A DNA stretch of 64,000 bases from Takifugu bimaculatus (taxonomy: Eukaryota; Chordata; Actinopteri; Tetraodontiformes; Tetraodontidae), in the NCBI GenBank assembly GCA_004026145.2, contig CP034986.1, forward strand, positions 2,908,255-2,972,254, written 5' to 3'. The notes beneath the pieces are model-generated. The model saw only the letters and a list, made by a program, of their open reading frames with translations, was not told the DNA's origin and did no database searches. The position numbers and the translations under genes are program-made. Of the stretch, positions 1 to 10,407 are shown piece after piece (within the stretch, counting starts at the first letter, position 1; every line of letters starts with the position of its first letter).

Positions 1-244
1 AGGATAGTTTAGGGTCAAATTTGTAACTAAGTATTTTTCATTTTTTTTCTCATGTTCAATGTAGGACACGAACAATAGACTATTCCTGTGAAAAGACATC
101 TTATTACGTTGCTTTATCATGTTTCGTGAGAGTCACGTTCACGTGAGATTGGCTTGTCTTAGCATGCTTGCTAATGCATCATCACGTAACGTTTGATGTT
201 GTGCCCGATCTGATATTTTTTGACATTTTGCATTCCCTCCTCAG

Positions 245-324
245 TGGACTTGGAAGACGAAGTCCTGGACGACATCATGAACAACAACGGGCAGTGTCCC
301 GTGTCCTTGTCGCCCATCTCCTAA
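245..324 (+). CDS. Terminal coding exon of an unidentified gene entering from the left
   Basis: A pyrimidine-rich tract ending in ctcctcag at 231-244 is a good 3' splice site. From base 245, after a split codon of which two bases lie in this exon, one frame reads DLEDEVLDDIMNNN and ends ...PVSLSPIS, with TAA at 322-324. The peptide is acidic and looks like a C-terminal tail; I do not recognise the family. Of the other two frames, one meets a stop early (TGA after about 12 codons). The other runs past 324 but gives an arginine/histidine-rich peptide that looks like a shadow. Two overlapping AATAAA signals (348-359) lie about 24 bases after the stop, and a Pumilio-type TGTACATA sits at 488-495, so the 3' UTR could be short or long. 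A perfect copy of 253-348 lies at 4595-4690. The rest of the gene is outside the window, so its function cannot be given. Confidence 0.6.
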
Positions 325-347
325 ACATCACCCAGAAGTGCCAAAAA

Positions 348-359
348 AATAAAAATAAA
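348..359 (+). promoter_or_regulatory. Tandem poly(A) signals after the first terminal exon
   Basis: Two AATAAA hexamers occur at 348-353 and 354-359, shortly after the TAA stop. They would give a very short 3' UTR if used. Whether they are used cannot be told from sequence, because the downstream 400-720 segment also looks like conserved 3' UTR (CpG-rich, with a Pumilio-type site). Confidence 0.35.
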
Positions 360-2660
360 TAACCTAACAAGAATTATCAAAACTGCCCGCGCTATTGGAG
401 CTCGTCAAGCATCCTCCCGAAGCTTCTGGAGCCTCATCAAGGCACAAAAAAGAGTCGCCTAGCGCCGGCTGACGCCTGCCCCCAACTGTACATAGTGTTT
501 ATTTAACTTAATCGATGGTCTTGACTGTGAATGAATGGTATTGCATCACCCTCTATACCTCGGCAGGCGGCAGACTTTCAGGACTCCAGGATGAACAAGG
601 GCTACTCTTTCGCGGACGCGCTGGACAGATGTTTAGAGGACCTCGGCCTGTCCGCGGGGCTAACGCACACGGCGCCGAGCGTTGCATTGCTGTTGTGCAG
701 TTTTCTCTACTTTGACACTTGATACGATGTATGATTAGCCAGCAGATGGAAGCTACAGCTAATTATTTGTTGCTCTTAAAAAAAAAACACTTGCTGTGTT
801 GTGATGGCTTCATGGTTTTTCTACTATTTTTTTCCCCTTCTTGGTTGTTGCTTCTGTCAGCTTGAGCTGAGATTATTGTTTTCAAATGGTGCACTTTGTG
901 AGAATGCCTCTTCTGTGCAGTGACGCGTTGAATTCTATGCATGGAAGTTGTGTACAAAGAAAACAAGCAAACATCCAAACGCCTGATTTGGTATCCTGTT
1001 ATGAAGGGCTACCTTGTGTTGGAAAGCAGGCCACCAGGATGATCCACAGAACCTGCAGCGTCAACAAGGCCTGTTGTTAGCCTGCGCTGTTGACTCAGCG
1101 GTATGTTGTTATTGTTTTTGGGGTTTTTTTACCTCCAGGTTTTGTTTGTTTCAAGGCGAGCGTTGGCCAGAGAACTGTGATTAAAGATGTGTACAGCTCG
1201 AAATTGCCAAATACTACTTAAAAATAGAAGACTAGCACACATACTTGTAAAAGCTACATTAAGCTCTGCAGCACTAACCTGCATGTTTCGGTGGTGTCAT
1301 TATCCTGTGAGATCATGAAAAACATGTCTAAAATAAGCTCTCACTGCTGAGACAATCTTGGAAATGATGTATCTTGGGTTGTTTTTTTTAAGGCGAAAAT
1401 TGTCGATTCTTTTCCGTAAGTCTCGCGCTGTAGTCAGCTGTGAGCTCGTCAGATTTGCGCCTTTTCTTAAATCAGCGCCACGGGAGACTGACGCGAGCAG
1501 GCGTCGTTTGGGTCGCGGTTTAGTATTTGCATGGAGAATGGTGAACTTTTTCTTAATGCATCCCTTCAAATCTGGAATCTTTGTAGTTCTTTTGTCTTAA
1601 ATGAATGGATTTTAACAGCACTGGTTTTCTCTGTTGTTCTGGTGCGTTTGTTCCATTTGTGTAATTAAATATAAATCAGACTTGATGATTGATGTTTTCT
1701 GCTTTGTTTCATTTAAATTGTTAACTTTATAAATAATACCAGCTACTCTTTATCAGGTATTTATTTTATTTTTTGTCAAAAAAGCTTCAGTACTGACCAA
1801 AAAACACTTTTTAATATAATGAAAACATAATTGATCAGTTGTTTTAGAATCCTTTAATGTTACATTTTAAAATGAATGTAAATGTATCGAAACAAAAGGT
1901 AAAATGAGCGGTGGCAGTAAAATATCAGCTTTCCAGCAGTGCACCGATGGTCACCAGGACTGGATCTCTGCGTTCTTCACAGGGTTTTACAAACGGACGA
2001 TCGTTTTAACCTATTTGTCGTTGCAAGTGGGCTCCAGCGACACACAAATCCGCTCTCAGGACGAACAGTCGAGCACTTCTCAAAGTCTTCATTCGTTTTT
2101 CCGTCCTTCCAGGATGTTGCTGCTATACCTTGACTCTATGAGTGTTCACTGATGTGATGCGATTGAATGGATATATTGACTTTTACTTTTCAGGAACATT
2201 TTCTCAGAGTTGCTTAGAGTATTTTATTGTCAAGAATCCGGATGACTCATAATCACATGTGGCACATTCACTCTTCTCAGGTGATCTTTTCTGCCACTAC
2301 TGTAACTAGTATCACCAATGGACTCAGCTAATCAGCCAAATCGCTTTATATTAGATTAAAGTTAATGCAAAATGTTATTGGCTACAATTCAAATGATAGA
2401 ATCTGTGGATGTAATGATCAGAGCTATATCCTTATATCATAAATAAAAAATGTATAGTGTCAAATCCACGTATACATCATCACCCTCCCAGTATGGAGCA
2501 CAAATTTCCAGTTTTCAAGTAATTAAAGCATGGCTTTTTTAAACAATTTTAAAAAATTATATATATATTTGAGTTATAATTTTGCATTTTAAGTCTTTTT
2601 TTTGCTCCAAAAAACCCTATCCTAACAATGCTCACTGTCTATTATAAGTGCTATTAAAGG
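360..2660. other. 3' flank of the first gene, no further gene seen
   Basis: This stretch is probably 3' UTR and intergenic DNA. Segment 585-700 is unusually CpG-rich, and 1420-1530 is a second CpG-rich island. The rest is AT-rich. No exon with both splice sites and no coherent protein could be supported. Short open frames here have no recognisable similarity. Confidence 0.4.
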
Positions 2661-2678
2661 TGTTAAAGTGTTCTCTCC

Positions 2679-2684
2679 TTTATT
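2679..2684 (-). promoter_or_regulatory. Possible poly(A) signal of the claudin gene
   Basis: TTTATT on the plus strand reads AATAAA on the minus strand, about 590 bases beyond the claudin stop codon. It is the best-placed canonical hexamer I noticed downstream of that gene; the assignment is inferred from position only. Confidence 0.3.
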
Positions 2685-3277
2685 GTGAAACATTTATATG
2701 GTACAGAAGATGCTACAAATGTGTGAAACTATAACATCCCAGAATACATCCCTTAAAAATACGCACTGGTAACATGATGCAAAACCTCATCTATTTGACC
2801 AAATAAATACAGATGCTGTTAGGGAAGTTAGTTGGGCTGGAGTACTAAAATAATTCAGAAGTGAGCAAAGATTTGCAGGGTTAGTGTTGGATGAAGGTGA
2901 CTCACCATGTGTCAATTCAGGAAGATAATAACACCAGTTTTATAGCTACCGTCACTTGATAAAAAAACCCAAAACAAACAAACAAACACTGTTGGCACCC
3001 TCAATGTCACGCTGTGGTAATGGAGCCCTGAGATGTAGCCTAGTCTACCACAGGCGTATGCTATGCCTCAGGAGTTCAACCATAAACTCGGGGGTGTTAT
3101 GTTAACATTAAGTGTTGAGTGGGTGGATTGGGTGCAATGCATCATTTATATAAAAAAAACAACAACAACCCCAAAATCTATCTATAAAAAGAATTAAGCA
3201 TGACAATAAAGAGGTTACCCAAGGCCAGTTTGCGTGGAAGTAAAAAAAAAAAAAAAGTCCTGTTTCTGAAAGAGTCC

Positions 3278-6200
3278 CTATACGTATTCTTTGGTGCTGC
3301 TCGGTGCACCAGAGCGGGAGCTAGCCGTGGGCGGGTACTTGGGCAGATGTTTGTTCCTGGGACAGGACGCAGCTAACATTGCTCCGCCCAAGACGTCCAA
3401 CAGGGAGCCACCCCAGGCGATGAAGATGGCAGAGCCAAACTCAAATCTGTTGAAGGGAAATTAACATTTTCAAGTTTTCAAAATAGATATCACACCAGTG
3501 TTGTTTTCTGAACATAAATAAAATAAAATAAGATCATTTAAAATCAAAGGATGTCACATTTCAGCTTGAAGACTCTCCCACAACAAGACTGCAGATAAAT
3601 CTTTCTCTCTTAGTTTAGCATGAAGTGACAAAACATGAACAGAAAAAAAATTACAACAGAAAAAATGTTTATTCTTCTGTGTGATACGTGTTCTGTTAGA
3701 AAACAAACTCTAATCCTTGAATGTTCTCCAATTTGTACATCTCTGATATTTGGAAGCCCCTAGTGGTGATATTATGGATTGCAGGAAATGCCTATAAAAA
3801 TTAATAGACTGGATGAAATGTAATTGTAGATTCTAATCTTTCATTGTTGTACCCATAAAGAGCCCTCTTCCCTTTTAAGTAAATATTTACATTGTAAGTG
3901 AATAAAAAATATATCATTATGTATAGTTTATGTATGATGTCATTTTATTTACAATGATACCTGGTTGATCAAATGACCAACTTCTTCTGCAAAGCTTCAT
4001 AATTTGAAACAACTGTCTTTATTTGTAGATTAAGTCTGATTTCTGGCAGTACATTATTATCATTATTATTTTAGAAATATAATCAATAACAGCATTGCAT
4101 AACCTACTTGGAGTTGACCGGGGTGTAGGGATTATAGAAGGCTCGGATCACATTATGTGCAAACCAGGAGCACGCCACGATGGCACACAGCCCTGGAAGG
4201 GAAGAGGCAGAAAACAAAGATCAATCAGTCCATCATTACAGGGTTAGAACCGGAGATGTGCTGTTAAAACCTCTTACAGGCACCAGGCAGCAAAAGTAGG
4301 AGCACAATTAGCTTTTAATGTATCTGTTTTCATTTGATGATGTGAGGAGCACTGCTGGCAACAATTCCCACTGACCAATAGTCTGTGGGGGAATGGGGCT
4401 GAGAAGCTGAGGTTTTCTGGGTTCAAGCCCTGGTGTGGACAAAATTTGGGTGGTGTTCTAGTAGAGGGAGTTGCCTGGTCACTGCAGGTGTACTCAAGGT
4501 ACCCAACCCCCAGATGCTCACAAAGGGCCCTATGATGAGCTTATGACTCACTTAGTACACCATGGTATACAATGGTACACTGGTTTATCCTGTTGAAGAC
4601 GAAGTCCTGGACGACATCATGAACAACAACGGGCAGTGTCCCGTGTCCTTGTCGCCCATCTCCTAAACATCACCCAGAAGTGCCAAAAAAGTGCTCTGGT
4701 ATACTCTGCCTTTGCCCATATGCAACTGTGATAGGCTCCAGTATCTTCTCTTTGACCCCGAAAAGGATAAAGTGGTCAAGAAATTGGAAATAATAATCTT
4801 GGAAAATAGATTCAAGTGTATTTTGTTGTTAACACCATAATGTTTAGTGGAGATATGTGGTATATCCTCACCTCCCACAAGTAAGATAATCCCTCCAGTC
4901 ATGGCAACGCGAGACTTGCGTAGTTTGTCGGTCCCACCGCACGTGGTACATTTCATTCCCATACATGCCACACCCAGCCCCGCAATGGACATGATGATGC
5001 CAACAATCATCAAGGCACGCGTGGCCTGTAGTGAACCTGGTGAAAAACACATATGACAGGAGGAAATCATTATTTTATTTTTTGTAAATTTCATTTTTAG
5101 TTGTGGAACATGGGAGCAGTGGTGTAAAGAAAGTTTTCATAGAAGGTTTAGCTCTGGGTACTGATGAAGGACCGCAAGAAAACAAGGAGGATTTATGTGT
5201 GTGAGTTAGATTCACACTTGGCCCTTTGAGGCATTTTAATGCTTTTCCTGGAAGGGAAACCATGGCATCCACGCAGGCTCACACTGCAGCGATGAGAAAA
5301 ACACGCACCTTTGTTCAAATGTTCGCCCTCCCCTCTGTTGCTGCGCGAGAGGTGGAGTCCTGCATGTTCCGGCACAGGATCCTCATATGTCATTGACCAC
5401 CACCCCACCCCTTCCTCACTATAAAACTCATTTATCCTCATCCTCCTCCATCCACCTAGAACCAGTCTGTGCCAGTGCTAGCTGTCCCTGCCCAACCCAA
5501 ACAAAGAAAGAGCTCCAGGAGGGCAGGGACGGTGAAGAGGAGCAAGAGTCTGGAATGAACTGCTCAGTTCCTATCTGTTAGGCATGTTGTCTCCTTTATA
5601 AATTTCTGAAGAGCAAATACAACGTTGTTGTGTTGTTGTTTTTGGAGCTATTTTACATACAAACCTTGCAATCGGAACCAAAAATTTGTATTGGAATGCC
5701 TATGCTGCCTGATTTTCATTGGTTACTTTCTTGTGACCTATTGGGATTTATGTTCAATAATGTGCAAAAAAACACAAATGTTCACATTAAACAGACTTGA
5801 ACAAGATTGTCGACCATTTATCAGCAGACCTAGCCTAGCCTAGCTTAGACTGGCGTGCTTCCAATGATTAGATCCAGAAAGTGAGCTGAACTTTCTTTCA
5901 ACGTCTAAAAAGTTTACAATTAGATATTTTTGGCAACCAGTGTTTGCCTGTGTTCAGTAGTGACTGTCGATGCTTCTGAGGATTTTGTCTTTATTATCCA
6001 ACAGTCTTATATCCTGTTAGCATGCTAAAATATATCACTAGAGAACGAAATGAATACTGTTGAAGATGAACATCACCACAGAAAAGAGTGACCGTAATGA
6101 TGTTCCTGAAATGCTTTTCGTGCCCGTGCTGCTGCAGTCGAGTTTCCATGGTTACGAAGTTGATGTGTTATTCCAACCTGACCCAGGGAAGCCTGAGTAA

Positions 6201-7036
6201 TGAAAGTCCAGATACATTTTCAACACAGAGATTTCTGAAACTGGCAAATATTAAGTAGGGGTAAAAGAAGGAAATTAGTCTTTGAGGAGTATTTGGATTT
6301 GAATTTTCTGGACTCCTTTCATTCAGAGGGGTTTCTTGCCTTAATTACTGTGATAGTTGGGTTTAGCCCTGAGGTGGCAACTTGAGGCATAAGGCATGAA
6401 ACAACAGCGTGTCCCATTGATTTGGCTGGTCAACAGATCAATGGACCTCAAGCTGTTCCAGGTGATCTCGAGGTGGAGCAGCTGCCCAAAATCAAATTGT
6501 CCCGAAAAGCAAATGTTGGGCATGGGAGGTTGATCCCAACCATTTGTTGTACGTCTTGATTCAAGGATCACAACCTATCATCATTAATAGTGCGTTAAGG
6601 CTTCCGTGAAATGCACTTAGATTTACCTGGGTCAAAACTATGCCAGTGCAATCAGTTTTTTGTATCCTTTTAATCACGACTTTTTTTAATCACATCACTT
6701 TCATTTTACTTTATTGACTCAATTCGATTGATGCACTGTGATGCCTTGTGGGAAATGTCAGCCTATAACATTCCATAAAGTACCCTGTGCAGGTAGAATG
6801 GGATGGTTCTTACTGTCAAGTTGCAGAATGGAGTCATAAATCTTGCACTGGAGCTGCCCGGTACTCTGGAAGGCACAGGACATCCACAACCCTTGATACA
6901 TGGCCACGGCTGTGATGATGTTGTCGCCGATGTAAGCTGACATCTTCCACTGTGGCAGTATAGTCCCTATGATCAGTGCCACGATGCCAATTAGCGACAT
7001 GAAAAATCCCAACAGCTGCATTCCGGAGTTTGCCAT
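3278..7036 (-). CDS. cldn7: Claudin-7-like tight junction protein, complete, four exons
   Basis: Coding exons on the minus strand are 6814-7036, 4872-5036, 4108-4192 and 3278-3446. All introns are GT-AG and the phases fit, giving 213 residues. The chosen ATG begins MANSGMQLLGF, the standard claudin start; an in-frame ATG 15 bases upstream (MREGT) is less likely. Four membrane segments lie near residues 8-26, 80-102, 117-140 and 160-183. The first extracellular loop carries the family signature W30, GLW 49-51, C54 and C64. The tail ends KEYV, a C-terminal PDZ-binding motif for ZO proteins. Claudins form paracellular barriers or pores in epithelial tight junctions. The tail SSTKEYV and the neighbouring CHRNB1 and FGF11 genes favour claudin-7; parts of exon 1 also resemble claudin-1/19. 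Intron 2 contains the copied exon at 4595-4690. Confidence 0.9.
4400..4810. repeat. Degenerate teleost interspersed repeat, interrupted by the copied exon
   Basis: Segment 4400-4560 reads like the fish repeat with 'gggttcaagccctggtgtgg ... caaggtacccaacccccaga'. Segment 4691-4790 continues like its other end ('gcccatatgcaactgtgataggctccag ... gaccccgaaaaggataa'). The related ending 'ataggctccag/ataggcttcag' recurs near 9220 and 17810. The 96-bp copied exon lies between the two parts. The family was recognised from memory and is not named here. Confidence 0.5.
4595..4690 (+). pseudogene. Perfect 96-bp copy of the terminal exon at 253-348
   Basis: Every base of 253-348 matches 4595-4690, in the same orientation. 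The copy starts 8 bases inside the original exon and includes the same TAA stop and the start of the 3' UTR, ending in a run of six A. Here there is no splice acceptor next to it and no upstream exons, so it is a non-functional fragment. It lies antisense to claudin, in claudin intron 2, inside an old repeat. Imperfect 13-bp direct repeats flank it (4580-4592 and 4696-4708, 10 of 13 matching). Confidence 0.85.
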
Positions 7037-7059
7037 CGTTCCCTCTCGCACGGAAAGTA

Positions 7060-7640
7060 ACCTTTTCCAGATCGTTTGGGTCCTCTCCTCTGGGAAGATC
7101 TATAAGCTGCGTTGGAGGTGAGGGGGAGAATGAGCCGAGCTGGTGCCTGTAATGCTCCTGGCCTCTGGGGCTCCTCTTTCTGTAACAGACATGTGAGATG
7201 CGGGTGATGTGACGCGAGGTGGGTGTGTAATTATCACAACCCCTCATGCATGCAGATGTGGGGACAAAGGGGTGGGAGCTGGTGGGACGGGGCTCCTCCG
7301 CTCTTCAGCGAAGCAACAGGCTGTTGGCCACTCAGCACTTTTTCCCCAAATTGAATAAAGCAGCTGCAGGGAACGTCCAGAGCTGAACTGAAAGGGGAAC
7401 ACTTTAGATTAGGGAACACACGTTCACCATTAGCTACAGTCCAGAATAGGGTCAAAATAAATGCTTAGTAATAATACGCAATAATACACTGCTAATATCT
7501 ATCTTTTCGGGACAGTGTAACACATTGTATTGTATGATTTTTAATGCAATATAAACAATGGAAAATGGTTCCAATAATATTCTGTACCAATGGTCTGAAA
7601 TGATGATTGATGATGACCTTTTCTTATTTAGTTTTGTGCT
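7060..7640 (-). other. Upstream region of the claudin gene (5' UTR and promoter expected)
   Basis: This is the sequence immediately 5' of the claudin ATG. It is moderately GC-rich between about 7060 and 7390, then becomes AT-rich. The transcription start must lie here or in an upstream non-coding exon, but no TATA box or other element could be assigned with confidence. Confidence 0.3.
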
Positions 7641-7659
7641 TCTCTCTTTCTCTTCTGAC

Positions 7660-7945
7660 CATAACCTCCAGTCCCCTTAGTTCTAGTTTCATGTCTTCAG
7701 GACAACAAACCACTTCAACTACATAAGTCTCTGCTATTTACATGTGTGTTGAATGTTTCTGTGTGTCCCACCATTCCCCCTTCTCTTCAGCTTTTGGTAG
7801 GCCAGCCTCACCAGGAAGATCTGGTCCCACTCAAGGGTTCTTCCTGTTAAAAGGAGTTTAGCTTTACCATTGCTGGTTGTTTAGCGGTTCCTGTAAAGCT
7901 CCTGGAGACGATCTCGATTGTCTAGATTAATAAAGATAGTAAACA
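7660..7945. repeat. Teleost interspersed repeat ('tcttcctgttaaaaggagtt' type)
   Basis: The segment 'ccactcaagggttcttcctgttaaaaggagtttagctttacc' with the preceding 'ctcaccaggaagatctggtc' is the same family as 27120-27290 and, in the opposite orientation, 23375-23585. Related pieces occur at 19300-19460 and 56515-56690. The match was recognised by eye between these copies. Confidence 0.55.
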
Positions 7946-9087
7946 ATTCAGAAACATCCTTTTGATTCGCGTACCTACTGTACAGCATCTCACATGGCTG
8001 AGTAAACTATTCTCTCATTTTCCCCTACAGCCTCCCCCACTCCTTTCACCATAATTCCTTGCCTCCTCAACTGTATCCATGTATTCAAGTCCCAACTGTT
8101 GAAACCAACAAATGCCTCATTGTTGCCAGGGAGGAGTGACCCCATAGATCAAGGAGTCTGTCTCGCTTTGATACAGAGGCTGAGGAGGAGGTAGCTGGTT
8201 TGAAGAGACTGGTTGGGAAGGAAAGATGAAGTGAGTGCTAGGAGTTTAAAAAAAAGAAGGTAGGAAAGGTGAATGCTTTGTGAGATGGAGGGGAGGGCGA
8301 GGGAGATCAAGGGGTCAGTCTCGAGACAACTGGTGCTGTTACCACAGGCAACCTGATTTATCTGATGTCCTCTCGGCTGCATTTCCACCCACATCCTAGA
8401 TTGCGGAGAACACAAAATAGAACATTGCACTTTCCCCTCCGTGTTCACTCTAGTTGTTCTCTTTTCTTCTTCTTTATTTTAATATAAAGCGCAAACACAC
8501 ACTTGTCTCACCGGCATAACTGTAGCCGGGAAAAAAACAGCTAAATCTGCCCAAAAAGGAGGGGGGCGGCTCTCCCTCCCAGCCGGAGGCCTCCAGTGAG
8601 TGTGAAACGCACATCTCTAAAGGTCCGTAAAGTGCCCTTGGAAGTCACCGAGGCATTAGCAATAAAACACACTGGGGCCACAACTTTTTTTCCCCCTCAA
8701 AGGCTCTGAGAGCACAAATGAGGGGGGATGGCGCCCATCTCTGCATGCCCTCCTTCTTTATCACCTCCAGGCTCGTTGTGCGACAACACTTGGCTATTGT
8801 GAATCAGGAGCAGCGGGAGGACCCACACACCGTGTTCTCAGTCTTCTCGTTTCTCTCTTAAGAGCTTAACAAGTACGTCACGCAGGGGAGAAACATATTT
8901 GGACAGTTAGGACACACTGGTGACATTCATGGGCTTTATGCTGCAAGTCAGCAAGTGTAACTGTGGAACCCATCTACCAGACGACAACGGTGCCATATTA
9001 TGTTAGTGATTACATTAGAAGTAGGAGCTGATATACACTGTTGCTCATAGAGTTGGAATAATTTTCGTTTTCACTCACATTCTGCAG
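7946..9087. other. Intergenic, no gene recognised
   Basis: No splice-bounded coding segment was found. Segment 8150-8450 holds an open frame on the minus strand with no recognisable protein features. An rc-type CpG patch lies near 8520-8600. Regulatory content cannot be judged. Confidence 0.3.
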
Positions 9088-9255
9088 GTGGTGGTGCAGT
9101 CATTATCGCTGTTGCCACACAGCGAGAGGGTTCTGGGTAAGGATCCTCTGGGAGCCAGGGGCTTTCCTGCATGATTGCATTGCAAAAACATGCATTTTGG
9201 ACATACTGGATAGGCTTCAGCTACCTCGTGACCCCTATAAGGAATACAGAGGTAG
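9088..9255 (+). repeat. Teleost interspersed repeat ('ggtggtgcagtcattatcgctgttgcc' type)
   Basis: The start 'gcaggtggtggtgcagtcattatcgctg' resembles the common fish repeat whose head reads like a tRNA-derived promoter. The end 'actggataggcttcagctacctcgtgaccc' is the usual tail of that family. Related copies lie at 17690-17830 and, reversed, at 48520-48830. Confidence 0.55.
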
Positions 9256-9442
9256 ATGTTGATTTTATTCCTCTCCCATCACCTCAGAACAGAGAGAAAA
9301 AGTTTCTGTCACAGTCATTTAAATGGAACAGGTAACATTGACATTTTATTCTAATTTTACAGGAAAGAATAGATGACTCTGATCATAACAACCATGTCTG
9401 TTTCAATTTTTATAAGAGGTTAAAAATTTAATTTTAAGGCAG

Positions 9443-9493
<51 letters not shown>

Positions 9494-9503
9494 CAATCAA
9501 TCA
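9443..9503. repeat. (AATC)n tetranucleotide microsatellite
   Basis: About 15 near-perfect AATC units, with one interruption (attc) at about 9490. Confidence 0.95.
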
Positions 9504-10407
9504 CCAAAAAATTACAAGCTCTACTTTATCTACTTTATTTATTATTAAACTTTAAGTCAGACTTTTACTTTGAGTGCATCATAATTATGCCTAAGTGTTT
9601 AAAATGCACAACTTTATCAATTTAGGCTACTCAAGTTACAAAACTCCAATATTTTTTCCCCAAAAGCATAGTGAATAAACATAGTGAATAAAGTAGTTTA
9701 GTAAAGTATTGCACATTGTATTCCTTTTTATGTATTAGGAGTGCCACCTAAATAAATAGTTTAACCTGAAATTTCAATAAGTTCTGCAAATAAATGTTGA
9801 ATAATATGTATTAATCTATAAGGCTATAATTTACCATATAAGTCAAAATATACATAAAATGAGCAAAATTACTGTCCTTATTTTATACATTGTCATGGTT
9901 TAATTTCATTTTGTGAATTTGCTTAGTACCTGAGGCTGAATTAAATAGGAGGTCTTTTATATTAATCTGCAGCAGGAGACCATCAACTAAATATCAGAGA
10001 TAAATCTACACAAGCCTGAAAAATCGGAAGGTTGTGGAATTTTTCTGCCCTCTACTGTCCACAGTTCAAAACTACAACTGACCCGTGCAGGTGTTGCTCA
10101 CCGCAAGCATCAAACTTTGACAAAACATTTATTTCAAGCATTTAGATCAAAATATTAAAATCAATAAGAATTACATATACAGATTATACCAAAACTACTC
10201 ACATCTATACACCAGTTCTCTTAATAACAAAGATTTGTGGAGGATCTGTGACATTATTCTACATTATGCAAGGATTAATTGCATCTCTATAATCCGCCAG
10301 AACAGACAACACAAATGGAATTAGCATTTAAATATTTGTGGAAAGTATGATTTGATAGGAATTTAATAAGAATTTTTGAAGCTGCAAGGGCGTGTCTGTT
10401 TTGTCTT
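9504..10407. other. 3' region of the downstream receptor gene, AT-rich
   Basis: No coding segment is visible. Plus-strand TTTATT at 10128-10133 reads AATAAA on the minus strand, 275 bases after the stop of the receptor gene at 10408, and is a plausible poly(A) signal. The rest is AT-rich sequence with no feature I recognise. Confidence 0.35.

Noticed and set aside
168..362. Open frame across the first terminal exon in another frame
   Set aside because: It is rich in Arg/His and crosses the intron and acceptor. The acidic frame ending at 324 is more protein-like and fits a splice acceptor.
9443..9503. CRISPR-like regular repeats
   Set aside because: Units are four bases with no spacers; it is a simple microsatellite in a vertebrate genome.
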